From Tianweitania sp. UT-5YL-CI-8 (GTDB lineage: Bacteria > Pseudomonadota > Alphaproteobacteria > Rhizobiales > Rhizobiaceae): a DNA stretch of 64,000 nucleotides. Where the stretch lies: the NCBI RefSeq assembly GCF_030010215.1, contig NZ_JASCRR010000010.1, positions 62,001-126,000 of the forward strand, given 5' to 3'. The notes under the pieces are model-generated. The model saw nothing but the letters and a program-made list of their open reading frames with translations, ran no database searches and was not told the DNA's origin. A program made the translations under genes and the position numbers. Below are positions 47,152 to 55,995 of the stretch, one piece after another (position 1 is the first letter of the stretch; each line of letters starts with the position of its first letter).

Positions 47152-47316
47152 CCCCCTCATCCGGCCCTTCGGGCCACCTTCTCCCCGTTGGGGAGAAGAG
47201 ACCTCGCAACGCACCTCGCCTCATGGCAGTCGTGCGTAGTTGCCATCCGCACGACGTCGCGCCCAGACCCTTCTCCCCAGTGGGGAGAAGGTGGCCCGAA
47301 GGGCCGGATGAGGGGG
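47152..47316. repeat. Paired 47-bp inverted palindromic repeats upstream of DUF559
   Basis: The arm at 47152-47198 and its inverse at 47270-47316 match at 45 of 47 positions. Each arm contains two hairpins, GGCCCTTCGGGCC and CTTCTCCCC..GGGGAGAAG. The 71-bp spacer shows no gene. The arrangement is the same as at 43693-43901, but here the DUF559 gene is outside the pair, starting 8 bases from one arm. Such GC-rich repeats are scattered through rhizobial genomes. Confidence 0.85.
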
Positions 47317-47341
47317 CGGTCGAACTCGTCAGCAACGAAAA

Positions 47342-48592
47342 CTACTCCACGATCTCCGCCGTCTCCAGCACGGCGTGGAACAGCACGTCCGCGCCGGCGC
47401 CGGCCCATTCCTTGGAAATCTCCTCCGCCTCATTGTGCGAAAGACCGCCAACGCAGGGGCACATGATCATCGTCGCGGGCGCCACTTTCGCAGCCCAGCA
47501 CGCATCGTGGCCCGCACCGGAAATGATGTCCATATGCGAGTAGCCGAGCTTTTCGGCAGCGGAGCGGACGCGGCCCACCAGCGTCGGATCGAAGGTGACG
47601 GGATCGAAATGCCCGACCGCCTCGACCGAGCAGCCGACGCCGATTTCCTCGCAGATCCCGGCGGCTTCCGACTCGATCCTGGCGCGCATGCGGTTGAGCT
47701 TTTCGAGATCGGGCGTACGGATATCGACGGTGAACACCACCTTGCCGGGCAGAACGTTGCGCGAGTTGGGCGAGAACGACACCTGCCCCACCCCCCCGAC
47801 GGCGCCGGGCTGTTCCGACATGGCGACGTCCTGCACCATCTCGATGATCCGGCTCATGGCAAGGCCGGCATTGACGCGCATGGTCATCGGGGTCGAGCCG
47901 GTATGTGCTTCCCTGCCCGTCAGAGTGAATTCCAGCCACCACAGGCCCTGACAGTGGGTGACGACGCCGATCTGCCTGTCTTCGGCTTCCAGGATAGGAC
48001 CCTGCTCGATATGATACTCGAAATAGGCGTGCATCTTGCGCGCGCCGACCTCTTCGTCGCCGAGCCAGCCGATGCGCTTCAGTTCGTCGCCATAGGTCTT
48101 GCCCTCTGGATCCTTGCGCGAATAGGCATAGTCCAGCGAAAGCTGCCCGGCAAAAACGCCCGACGCCAGCATGGCGGGCGCAAAGCGCGCGCCTTCCTCA
48201 TTGGCCCAGTTGGTCACGACGATCGGATGCCTGGTCTTGATGCCTAGGTCGTTCATCGACCGCACGACTTCGAGCGCCGACAATACGCCCAGCACCCCGT
48301 CATATTTGCCGCCGGTCGGCTGCGTATCGAGATGGCTGCCGACATAGACCGGCAGCGCATCCGGGTCGGTGCCCGGCCGGGTGGCAAACATGGTGCCCAT
48401 CTTGTCGACACCCATGGTCATGCCGGCGGCATCGCACCAGGACTTGAAGAGATCGCGCCCTTCCTTGTCGGCATCCGTCAGCGTCTGGCGGTTGTTGCCA
48501 CCCGCAATACCGGGGCCGATCTTCGCCATATCCATCAGCGAATCCCACAAACGATCGGAGTTGATTCGCAAATTCTCGCCGGGCGCGGCCAT
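47342..48592 (-). CDS. N-carbamoyl-beta-alanine amidohydrolase (M20 family)
   Basis: The enzyme hydrolyses N-carbamoyl-beta-alanine to beta-alanine, CO2 and ammonia. The 416-residue product has the two-metal M20 pattern: YVGSHLDTQPTGGKYDGVLGV (His and Asp ligands), NEEGARF (Glu pair), FEYHIEQGP (His) and GAGHDACWAA near the C-terminus. The dimerisation domain carries the HTGSTPM segment. Allantoate amidohydrolases look very similar; the dihydropyrimidinase neighbour and RutR favour the pyrimidine substrate. The start at 48592 has GGAAGGA at ideal distance. The gene lies upstream of the DUF559/repeat insertion and downstream of the aminotransferase. Confidence 0.88.
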   Translation of the reverse strand: MAAPGENLRINSDRLWDSLMDMAKIGPGIAGGNNRQTLTDADKEGRDLFKSWCDAAGMTMGVDKMGTMFATRPGTDPDALPVYVGSHLDTQPTGGKYDGVLGVLSALEVVRSMNDLGIKTRHPIVVTNWANEEGARFAPAMLASGVFAGQLSLDYAYSRKDPEGKTYGDELKRIGWLGDEEVGARKMHAYFEYHIEQGPILEAEDRQIGVVTHCQGLWWLEFTLTGREAHTGSTPMTMRVNAGLAMSRIIEMVQDVAMSEQPGAVGGVGQVSFSPNSRNVLPGKVVFTVDIRTPDLEKLNRMRARIESEAAGICEEIGVGCSVEAVGHFDPVTFDPTLVGRVRSAAEKLGYSHMDIISGAGHDACWAAKVAPATMIMCPCVGGLSHNEAEEISKEWAGAGADVLFHAVLETAEIVE

Positions 48593-48664
48593 GCACGTCA
48601 TTCCTTCCATTCCATTCGGTCGAAAGCCGGCGGTTCCCATCGCCGGCCTCGCGCTATTTCAAAG

Positions 48665-49993
48665 TCAGTCGATCATCCGCAGCACTTCGCGGACATGGTC
48701 GATCAGTTCGTTGATCTGGCCCTTGGTGATGATCAGCGGCGGCGACATCGCGATGATGTCGCCGGTGGTGCGGATCAGCGCGCCGCGCTCATAGGCCTTG
48801 AGGAAGGCTGAGAACGCACGCTTCGTCGGTTCGCCGGCAATCGGCTCGAGTTCGACGGCGCCGATCAGGCCGATATTGCGGATGTCGATGACATGCGGCT
48901 CGCCTTTGAGCGAATGCAGCGCATCCTCCCAATAGGGTGCCAATTCCTCGCCGCGCGTCAGCAGCCCCTCTTCCTTGTAGGTCTCAAGCGTGGCGAGACC
49001 GGCAGCAGCCGCGATAGGATTGCCGGAATAGGTGTAGCCATGCGCGAACTCGATGAGGTGTTCGGGGCCGGTCATGAAGGCGTCGTGAATTTCCTTCTTC
49101 ACGAACACCGCGCCCATCGGGATGACGCCATTGGTGACGCCCTTGGCGGTGACCATGATATCGGGGATGACGCCGAAATAGTCGGCGGCGAACGGCGTGC
49201 CGAGACGGCCGAAACCGGTGATGACTTCGTCGAAGATCAGCAGGATGCCGTGCTTGTCGCAAATCTGGCGCAGGCGCTTGAGATAGCCCTTCGGCGGAAT
49301 GAGCACGCCGGTCGAACCCGCGACCGGTTCGACGATGAGGGCTGCGATAGTGGAAGCGTCATGCAAGGTGATGATGCGCTCGAACTCGTCGGCAAGCTCG
49401 GCGCCATGCTCCGGTTCGCCGCGCGTGAACGCGTTCTTGGCCGGCTGGTGGGTGTGCGGAATGTGGTCGACGCCGGTCAAAAGCGTGCCGAACATCTTGC
49501 GGTTGCCGACGATGCCGCCGACCGAGATGCCGCCGAAGTTGACGCCGTGATAGCCGCGCTCGCGGCCGATCAGGCGGGTGCGCGAACCCTGGCCGGCGAC
49601 ACGCTGATAGGCGAGCGCGATCTTCAGCGCGGTTTCGACGGATTCGGAACCGGAATTGGTGAAGAACACATGGTCGAGCCCCTGGGGCGCCATGTCGACG
49701 AGACGGTTGGCAAACTCGAAGGCGATGGGGTGGCCCATCTGGAAGGCCGGAGCATAGTCGAGTTCGGCGGCCTGCTGCTGGATCGCCTCGGTGATCTTGG
49801 GACGGCAGTGGCCGGCATTGACGCACCACAGACCGGCGGTGCCGTCGAGGATCTTACGTCCATCGCTGGTGGTGTAGTGCATGTCCTTTGCGGAAACAAG
49901 CATGCGCGGCGCCTGCTTGAACTGGCGGTTGGACGTGAACGGCATCCAGAATGCCGACAGATCGTTGGGCACGGCGTTGAGTCTGTTCGACAT
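48665..49993 (-). CDS. Omega-amino acid (beta-alanine)--pyruvate aminotransferase
   Basis: This class III PLP aminotransferase is predicted to convert beta-alanine and pyruvate to malonate semialdehyde and alanine. The 442-residue product has FFTNSGSESVETALKIA, RGYHGVNFGG, the cofactor aspartate in LLIFDEVITGFGR, the PLP lysine in VTAKGVTNG and TYSGNPIAAAAGL. MSNRLNAVPNDLSAFWMPFT resembles omega-aminotransferases at the N-terminus. The start at 49993 has a GAGGAG ribosome-binding site. It is divergent from rutR, with a RutR-like operator between. Confidence 0.9.
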   Translation of the reverse strand: MSNRLNAVPNDLSAFWMPFTSNRQFKQAPRMLVSAKDMHYTTSDGRKILDGTAGLWCVNAGHCRPKITEAIQQQAAELDYAPAFQMGHPIAFEFANRLVDMAPQGLDHVFFTNSGSESVETALKIALAYQRVAGQGSRTRLIGRERGYHGVNFGGISVGGIVGNRKMFGTLLTGVDHIPHTHQPAKNAFTRGEPEHGAELADEFERIITLHDASTIAALIVEPVAGSTGVLIPPKGYLKRLRQICDKHGILLIFDEVITGFGRLGTPFAADYFGVIPDIMVTAKGVTNGVIPMGAVFVKKEIHDAFMTGPEHLIEFAHGYTYSGNPIAAAAGLATLETYKEEGLLTRGEELAPYWEDALHSLKGEPHVIDIRNIGLIGAVELEPIAGEPTKRAFSAFLKAYERGALIRTTGDIIAMSPPLIITKGQINELIDHVREVLRMID

Positions 49994-50076
49994 TACCAAG
50001 CTCTCCTCTTTATCGATGACCTTGTTTGATTGCGGCCAACGCTTGGTCTTCCCCGGTTTTTCATGCTAGGCATTTT

Positions 50077-50092
50077 TTGACCAATTGGACAA
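50077..50092. promoter_or_regulatory. RutR operator
   Basis: TTGACCAATTGGACAA matches the RutR consensus TTGACCAnnTGGTCAA at 13 of 14 specified positions. It lies in the 232-bp region between the divergent aminotransferase and rutR genes, 84 bases from the aminotransferase start. Two extra direct copies of TGGTCCAG occur at about 50176 and 50189 and could be accessory half-sites. Confidence 0.75.
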
Positions 50093-50225
50093 ACGTTAGC
50101 ACCGTCCTATCGACGGTCAAGGAAATAGTAGCGGAAATGGTCTGTCTCCGACGCGCTCCACAGAACGAGAAGAACTGGTCCAGCCGATTGGTCCAGTTGC
50201 ATCCGGAACCTATGGGAATGCTGCC

Positions 50226-50864
50226 ATGAGCATCGAGGCAGCCGCTCCTCGCCGCACCACGCGCATCCAGCAGGAAAAGCGCGAAAAAATTCTCGAGGCA
50301 GCGCTCGAAATCTTCTCGGCCAATGGCTTCCGGGGCGCCACCATCGACCAGATCGCGGAAGCTGCCGGCATGTCCAAGCCCAACCTGCTCTATTATTTCC
50401 GCGGCAAGGAAGACATGCACACCACGCTGATGGTGCGCCTGCTCGAGACATGGCTGGCGCCGTTGCGCGAACTCGACGATGTCGGCGATCCCGTCACCGA
50501 ACTGCGCAGCTACATCCGCAAGAAGTTGGAGATGTCACGCGACTTCCCGCGCGAAAGCCGCCTTTTCGCCAACGAGATCCTGCAGGGCGCGCCGCGCATC
50601 AAGGAGTTGCTCGAAGGCGAGTTGCGTTCCCTGGTCGACGAGAAGGCCAAGATCATCAAAAGCTGGATGCGCGCCGGCAAGATCGCCCGCACCGATCCGT
50701 GGCACCTGATCTTCGCGATCTGGGCCACGACCCAGCATTACGCCGATTTCGACGTTCAGGTGCGTTCCGTGCTGGGGCCTGACCGGGGTGGCGACGGACG
50801 GTTCGAGGATGCCGCCCGTTTTCTCGAACAGCTCTTCATCGAAGGGCTGAAGCCGGGAAAATAA
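50226..50864 (+). CDS. rutR: TetR-family regulator RutR
   Basis: RutR senses uracil and thymine and controls pyrimidine use and related nitrogen metabolism. The 212-residue product has a TetR helix-turn-helix at about residues 18-65 (ILEAALEIFSANGFRGATID, MSKPNLLYYFRGKED). Its ligand domain is very RutR-like: WLAPLRELDD, SYIRKKLEMSRDFPRESRLF, DEKAKIIKSWMRAGKI and HLIFAIWATTQHYADF. It matches E. coli RutR in length and in these blocks. It lies convergent to tamB and divergent from the aminotransferase, next to its likely operator. Confidence 0.9.
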   Translation: MSIEAAAPRRTTRIQQEKREKILEAALEIFSANGFRGATIDQIAEAAGMSKPNLLYYFRGKEDMHTTLMVRLLETWLAPLRELDDVGDPVTELRSYIRKKLEMSRDFPRESRLFANEILQGAPRIKELLEGELRSLVDEKAKIIKSWMRAGKIARTDPWHLIFAIWATTQHYADFDVQVRSVLGPDRGGDGRFEDAARFLEQLFIEGLKPGK

Positions 50865-50888
50865 CGCGGCTTCCCGCTTCCGAAGCCC

Positions 50889-53800
50889 TCAATATTCCTT
50901 TTCGTAGAAGATGCCGCCCTTGGCCTCGCCATCGTCGCGCGCTTCGCCGCGTAGCTTGACGCCACGGCCGATCCTGAGGTCGATGCCGACCCGGCCGGAC
51001 CCCGGCTGGTCGCCCTTTTCAAGCGTCAGATAGGTGCGGTCGTTAAGGTATTTGCCGACCGAAACAGCGGTGCCGCCGCCCTCGGTGGTGCGCAGGTCGA
51101 GATCGTCGACGCCGAGCCGGTTGCGCAGGGTCGTCAGCAGCGAGGTCGCGCCCCCAACACCGGCGAGTTCTGCCGCGGCTGATGCAAGCTGGGCGATCTG
51201 CAGTGGCGACAGGTTCGACATCGAGCGGCCGAAGATCAGACGCGCCAGGACTTCGTCCTCCGGCAACGCCGGGACCGAGCTGAACGCGAAGCGGGGATTG
51301 TTGGCCGCACCTGTGATGTTGATCGTCACCGTCGCATCAGATGCGCTCGATTCTGCGGTGAAGTTCAGCGTCGGAACAAGCGAGCCGGCAAAGGTGACGG
51401 AGCCCGCACTGAAATCGAGACGCTGGCCCAGCACTTCCAGCCGGCCGCGCGTCATGGTGAATTGACCCACCGCACTTGGCGAGGTGGCCGGGCCGACGAG
51501 CTTGAGGTTACCGCCCATTTCGGCGTCCACGCCGCGACCCTGAATGAAGATTCGGTTCGCCGCTTTGATGTCGATGTCGAGGTTGAGCCCGCTCTGTCCG
51601 CCGGTCGCCTCTTCGGGCCTTAACGCCCTGTCCTGGGCCTTCACCGCAGCCGGCGCGTTGCGATGCTGGACATTGAGCTGCGCCAGCGACGCCGGTAGAT
51701 TGGTCGGAATGGTGATGACCGTTCGTGCGAGATCGATCGACCCCGACAATGTCGGCGACGACACCAGCGGGCCGCGTATCGCCAGATTGGCGCTGAAATT
51801 GGCCGCGACCACCTGGCCGTCCGTGTAGCGCCCGTCGACCATGGTGATGGTGATGTTGGCGGGGAATCCGGACCCAGGGGCGGTGCCCACCGTTCCGCTG
51901 ACCGACAGCCTGCCGCCGCTCGACAGCGTGCCGTCGAGCCGGTTGATGGTCGCGACATTGTTGGCGATGGTGATGTCCAGCGACAGGTCGTTCACCGCGA
52001 GCCCCGCCGACGCGTAGACGACGCGCGCGCCCGAAGCCCGCACGGTGCCGGATATGACGGGAGCCGAAGCCGGACCGCGGACAGTGACATTGACATCGGC
52101 GGCACCGTCTATGGCAACCGACTGCGCCGCCAATTGCCGGTTGAGGATAGCGAATGGCACCCTGCCCGAGAAATTGAGGTCCAGCGCAGGCGTACCGGCG
52201 ATGTTGACGCTGCCGCCGCCCTGGATGCTGGTTCCGGAACCATCGCCGATCGTCGCCTGGAAGGTCAGCCGGTTATTGGCCAAATTGCCCGTCGAGGTGA
52301 CGTTGAGCGAGCCAATGCCGGCACTGGTCAGCGCCGCCGCCTGCACGCCATTGGCACGCAGATCGTAGGCAACGTTAGGGCTAGTGACTGGCCCCGTTGC
52401 CCCGACCGTGCCGTTGATGGCACCGGCGAGGCCGAGACCGGGCGAGAAGCTATTGGCAAGCGCCGCCGGCACATTGGCCAGCGTAGCGTTGACATCCAGC
52501 GTTGGCGTGCCTGCAATGGTAACGCTACCCTCGCCGCGAATGTTCATCCCGCCGCCATTCGTGATAGCGGCTTGGAACGTCAGACGGTTGTTCGCCAGAT
52601 TGCCGGTGGAGTTGAGGCTGAGCGGCGGAATGCCGGCCATCTGCGCGGTTCTCAAACCGGTCGCACTGATATCGTAGGCGACAGTCGGGCTCGTGGCAGG
52701 CCCGGTGGCTTTGACCGTGCCGTTGATATTGCCGGCAAGCCCGAGACCTGGCGAAAAATTGTTGGCGAGCGCTGCCGGTACATTGGCCAGTGTGGCGTTA
52801 ACGTCCAGTGTCGGCGTCCCGGCAATGGTGACGCTGCCGCCGCCGCGAATGTTCATGCCGCCGCTGTTGGCGACCGTTGCCTGGAAGGTCAGCCGATTAT
52901 CCGCGAGATTTCCGGTCGAGTTGATGTCAACGGGTGGAACCCCGGCCATTTGAGCGGTTTTCAAACCGGTCGCACTGATATCGTAAGTGACGTTCGGGCT
53001 GGTTGCCGGACCCGTCGCCTTTACCGTACCGTTGATGGTGCCCGCTAGGCCAAGGCCAGGCGAAAAGCTGTTGGCAAGCGCTGCCGGTACATCGGCCAGC
53101 GTGGCGTTGACGTCCAGCGTCGGCGTCCCGGCAATGGTGACGCTGCCGTCGCCACGAATGTTGAGACCGCCGCCATTGGCGACCGTGGCCTGGAAGGTCA
53201 GCAGGTTGTTCGCGAGATTACCGGTCGAGTCGATGTCGACGGGCGGAACCCCGGCAAGCTTTGCCGTCTGCATGCCCGTGGCGCTGATATCGTAGGCGAC
53301 GGTCGGGTTGGAGGCCTCGCCGGTTGCCTTGACGGTCCCATTGATGGTGCCGGCGAGCCCTAGCTCGGGCGAAAACGTGTTTGCGAGCGAAGCCGGCACA
53401 TCGGCGAGCGCGACATCGAGATCCAGCGTCGAACCGGCCGTGCCGTTGACCGTCGCCGTGCCGCCGCCCACCGTGATAGCAAGACCGTTCAGTTCCGCCG
53501 TGCCATTGGCGACCGTGACCGTCGACGGCTTGGCAACCGCCGCCGCGAGGCCGCGAACGGTGGCGTTGGCCGAAGCGAGTTCGACCGTTGTCACACCATC
53601 GGCGATGCGCACCCGACCCGCCGCGCGGGCCGGGACGTCGGTCACGACAGCACCGCCGTCGAAGCTCGTCCACTCGCCGTCGCTGGTCAGCGCAACATCG
53701 ACATCGCGCACGACGGTCGCACCGGAGGTTACGGTCTCTGCCTTGATCGTGCCCGCAATGGTCGGCGTCTCGATATAGTTCGTCAGCAGCGCATCGATTG

Positions 53801-55985
53801 CGACAGTTCGCGCCGAGAGATCGCCGCGCGTCAGCGTGGCTGTGTTGAGAACGACCTGCACCTGCGGAACGCCGCCCGGCTTGGTGAAATCCACCGAGCC
53901 CGTCACGTCGCCGGATGCGCTGTCGAGCGCGAGCGCTGCGAGCGGGCTGATGTCCGGCAGATTGATCGTCAGCTTACCGACCGGCAGGAACTGCTCGTCC
54001 AGCACGATATCGCCGGCGATCTTGTTCTCACCGAGCGACAGGGCCAGCCCGTCGATGCGCCGTTGACCGTCTGTAGTGCGCAAGACGGCATTGCCCGAAA
54101 GCGCCTCGCCACCCACGCTGCCCGACAGCTTCACATCGGCTGCGGGATTGGCCAAATCGGCGCGGCCGGTCGCCGTCAATTTCAGATCGTTGATCTCGCG
54201 GCCGACGGCTTCCAACTGGCTGCTGCTGATGTCGAAGGACAGGTCGGGACCCGACAGCGGCCCGCGCGCCGTCAGCGCGAAATCGATGGCGCCCTTGGCA
54301 ACCTGCGAGACCCGCGAGATATCTGAGTAGGAACCCTTGATATCGGCCGAAATGATGTCGCCACTGAGGCTGCCAAGCCCTGTCGCGGTCAACGCGCCGG
54401 AGGTCAGTTGGATTTCATTGGCGGCAAACGCGCCTTCCGCGTCGCGCGTGGCGGTTGCGGAAAACTGCACCCGCTCGTCCAGCGGCGCCCGTACCGCTTC
54501 CGGCAATGCGATGGTTGCGACATCGGCGCTCACGGCAAGCTCCACGGCGAGATCGGCCAGAGTCACCTTGGCAGTCACCGTGCCGTTGAGCGTATCGCTG
54601 GTGATGGTGCCGCTGTTGACGAGAACCTCTTCCTGGCTGACGCTGCCGCCCAGCGTTGCCTTGACCTGTCCAGCCACCAGCGGCGCAAGGGTCGCAACAT
54701 CGGTTTCCAGCCGTCCAGCGGCCAGGTTGATATCGACCGGCCCGCTGCGATTGGCGACGTTGAAGCCGTCGGAGTGGATGGTCGCGTCGAGGTTGTGCAC
54801 CTTGGTGCCGCCGGCAAACACATAGGCAAGCGAAGCGCCGACATCGAGCATCGGCTCGGCCCCGTCGCCGAAGATGCGCACCGTGGCGTTCTTGACCGCG
54901 ACCTCGATGCGCTGCGCATCGCCGAAGCTCAGCGCCACCGGCTGATCCGTCGTATCGAGCTGGAACGAGAAATCGCTGGCGCCCTGCGGATTGATGATGC
55001 CGGACCCCGAACCGGTCAAAGCGCCGGTGCTGAGGTTGCCCCGGTCGAGGTCGATACCGCCGCCGGACAACAGCGTGCCGGCAAGGTCGAAGTTCGTCGC
55101 ACCCGTCAGCACAGGCTTGAACGCGTCCGGCACGAAGCGGTCGAACTGGCCGTCGCCCTTGACCTCGAAGCGGTTGCCGCCGTCGACGGCCTGATGCCGG
55201 CCCGAGAGCTGGGCGATAACGGCGCCGTCGATGGTGACGTTGCCCTGCCCGCTCCAATCCGCCAGCGGACCTTCTCCCGACAGCGTCGCCTGCACCGCAG
55301 GCTGGTCCGAAAGGCCGAGCAGATTGGCGATGATGCCGCCTTGAGGCTCTGAGGCCTGCAGGTTCAGCACCAGCGTGTTTTCATTTGGTGCGAAATTGAT
55401 GTCGGCGACGATCGTCCCCTGCTTGCCGTCGGTACGCGCGACATTCAGCTTGGATTCGATGGCATTGATCGAGCGGTCCACCCGCAGCATGCCGTCGGCG
55501 GAAAGCTGCGCAACGCCGCTGCCCGCTAAAACCTCGCCCATGGCGATATCGGGCAGGTCGATCTTGGCGATATCGATCGATACGGGCAGCGAAAAGCCCG
55601 TGCTGCTGGACTCGGACGGCGTTTCGCTCGCCTTTGGCAGACGCGCAACTTCGATGCGCTGGGCGGAAACCGATTCGGCACGGAAGGTCCGCGACAAAAG
55701 CGCGGTCGGCGACCAGTCGACAGCGACATCGCGCAGAGCCAGCCAGGCGCCCTCGCGGTCGCCGATCACCACATTCTCGACCGTCAGCGCGCCGGACCAT
55801 ATGCCATCGATGCCGCTGATCTTGACCGTCATGTCAGGCGACGAGGCCATGGTCGAGATCAGGCCGGCCAGGTTGTCGCGCCCCCGTGCCGTCAGCGTGA
55901 ACACGGCAACCGCGCCGATGGCGAGTGCGAGCACCAGCAGCACGACGTTGCGAAGGATGCGGAGCAGCCGCTTTGCGAGTTTCAT
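50889..55985 (-). CDS. tamB: Translocation and assembly module subunit TamB
   Basis: TamB is a long AsmA/VPS13-like beta-groove protein that spans the periplasm, and it works with TamA in outer-membrane protein insertion and phospholipid transport. The 1698-residue product has an N-terminal anchor (LLRILRNVVLLVLALAIGAV), then many repeated beta-rich modules, and the conserved TamB C-terminal domain from about residue 1400. That domain includes SVTFAGSLVPTLNF, DEVLARLIFGRSM and the end GIFYEKEY. Residues about 850-1264 are a 103-residue tandem array described separately. It is longer than E. coli TamB (1259). It follows tamA by 10 bases. Confidence 0.95.
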   Translation of the reverse strand: MKLAKRLLRILRNVVLLVLALAIGAVAVFTLTARGRDNLAGLISTMASSPDMTVKISGIDGIWSGALTVENVVIGDREGAWLALRDVAVDWSPTALLSRTFRAESVSAQRIEVARLPKASETPSESSSTGFSLPVSIDIAKIDLPDIAMGEVLAGSGVAQLSADGMLRVDRSINAIESKLNVARTDGKQGTIVADINFAPNENTLVLNLQASEPQGGIIANLLGLSDQPAVQATLSGEGPLADWSGQGNVTIDGAVIAQLSGRHQAVDGGNRFEVKGDGQFDRFVPDAFKPVLTGATNFDLAGTLLSGGGIDLDRGNLSTGALTGSGSGIINPQGASDFSFQLDTTDQPVALSFGDAQRIEVAVKNATVRIFGDGAEPMLDVGASLAYVFAGGTKVHNLDATIHSDGFNVANRSGPVDINLAAGRLETDVATLAPLVAGQVKATLGGSVSQEEVLVNSGTITSDTLNGTVTAKVTLADLAVELAVSADVATIALPEAVRAPLDERVQFSATATRDAEGAFAANEIQLTSGALTATGLGSLSGDIISADIKGSYSDISRVSQVAKGAIDFALTARGPLSGPDLSFDISSSQLEAVGREINDLKLTATGRADLANPAADVKLSGSVGGEALSGNAVLRTTDGQRRIDGLALSLGENKIAGDIVLDEQFLPVGKLTINLPDISPLAALALDSASGDVTGSVDFTKPGGVPQVQVVLNTATLTRGDLSARTVAIDALLTNYIETPTIAGTIKAETVTSGATVVRDVDVALTSDGEWTSFDGGAVVTDVPARAAGRVRIADGVTTVELASANATVRGLAAAVAKPSTVTVANGTAELNGLAITVGGGTATVNGTAGSTLDLDVALADVPASLANTFSPELGLAGTINGTVKATGEASNPTVAYDISATGMQTAKLAGVPPVDIDSTGNLANNLLTFQATVANGGGLNIRGDGSVTIAGTPTLDVNATLADVPAALANSFSPGLGLAGTINGTVKATGPATSPNVTYDISATGLKTAQMAGVPPVDINSTGNLADNRLTFQATVANSGGMNIRGGGSVTIAGTPTLDVNATLANVPAALANNFSPGLGLAGNINGTVKATGPATSPTVAYDISATGLRTAQMAGIPPLSLNSTGNLANNRLTFQAAITNGGGMNIRGEGSVTIAGTPTLDVNATLANVPAALANSFSPGLGLAGAINGTVGATGPVTSPNVAYDLRANGVQAAALTSAGIGSLNVTSTGNLANNRLTFQATIGDGSGTSIQGGGSVNIAGTPALDLNFSGRVPFAILNRQLAAQSVAIDGAADVNVTVRGPASAPVISGTVRASGARVVYASAGLAVNDLSLDITIANNVATINRLDGTLSSGGRLSVSGTVGTAPGSGFPANITITMVDGRYTDGQVVAANFSANLAIRGPLVSSPTLSGSIDLARTVITIPTNLPASLAQLNVQHRNAPAAVKAQDRALRPEEATGGQSGLNLDIDIKAANRIFIQGRGVDAEMGGNLKLVGPATSPSAVGQFTMTRGRLEVLGQRLDFSAGSVTFAGSLVPTLNFTAESSASDATVTINITGAANNPRFAFSSVPALPEDEVLARLIFGRSMSNLSPLQIAQLASAAAELAGVGGATSLLTTLRNRLGVDDLDLRTTEGGGTAVSVGKYLNDRTYLTLEKGDQPGSGRVGIDLRIGRGVKLRGEARDDGEAKGGIFYEKEY
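52194..53435 (-). repeat. Four tandem 309-bp (103-residue) repeats inside tamB
   Basis: Units lie at about 53435-53127, 53126-52818, 52817-52509 and 52508-52194; the last has two extra codons. Each encodes the pattern LDVNATLA.VPAALAN, FSPGLGLAG, NGTVKATG, YDISATG, STGNLANNRLTFQA and ending GSVTIAG. The middle two are most alike and the outer ones are more diverged, as expected after unequal crossing-over. The array is in frame throughout, so it adds length to the periplasmic groove. Confidence 0.88.
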
Positions 55986-55995
55986 GGCCGCTTCC

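Noticed and set aside
46706-47335. 209-residue version of the DUF559 protein
   Set aside because: The first 64 residues translate the palindromic repeats, which are non-coding elsewhere in the window.
47342-48592. Allantoate amidohydrolase of purine breakdown
   Set aside because: Motifs allow it, but the neighbouring dihydropyrimidinase, omega-aminotransferase and RutR make the pyrimidine role more likely; no allantoinase or ureidoglycolate gene is nearby.
52194-53435. Tandem repeats considered as a CRISPR array
   Set aside because: The unit is 309 bp, in frame and protein-coding, with no short repeat-spacer pattern.
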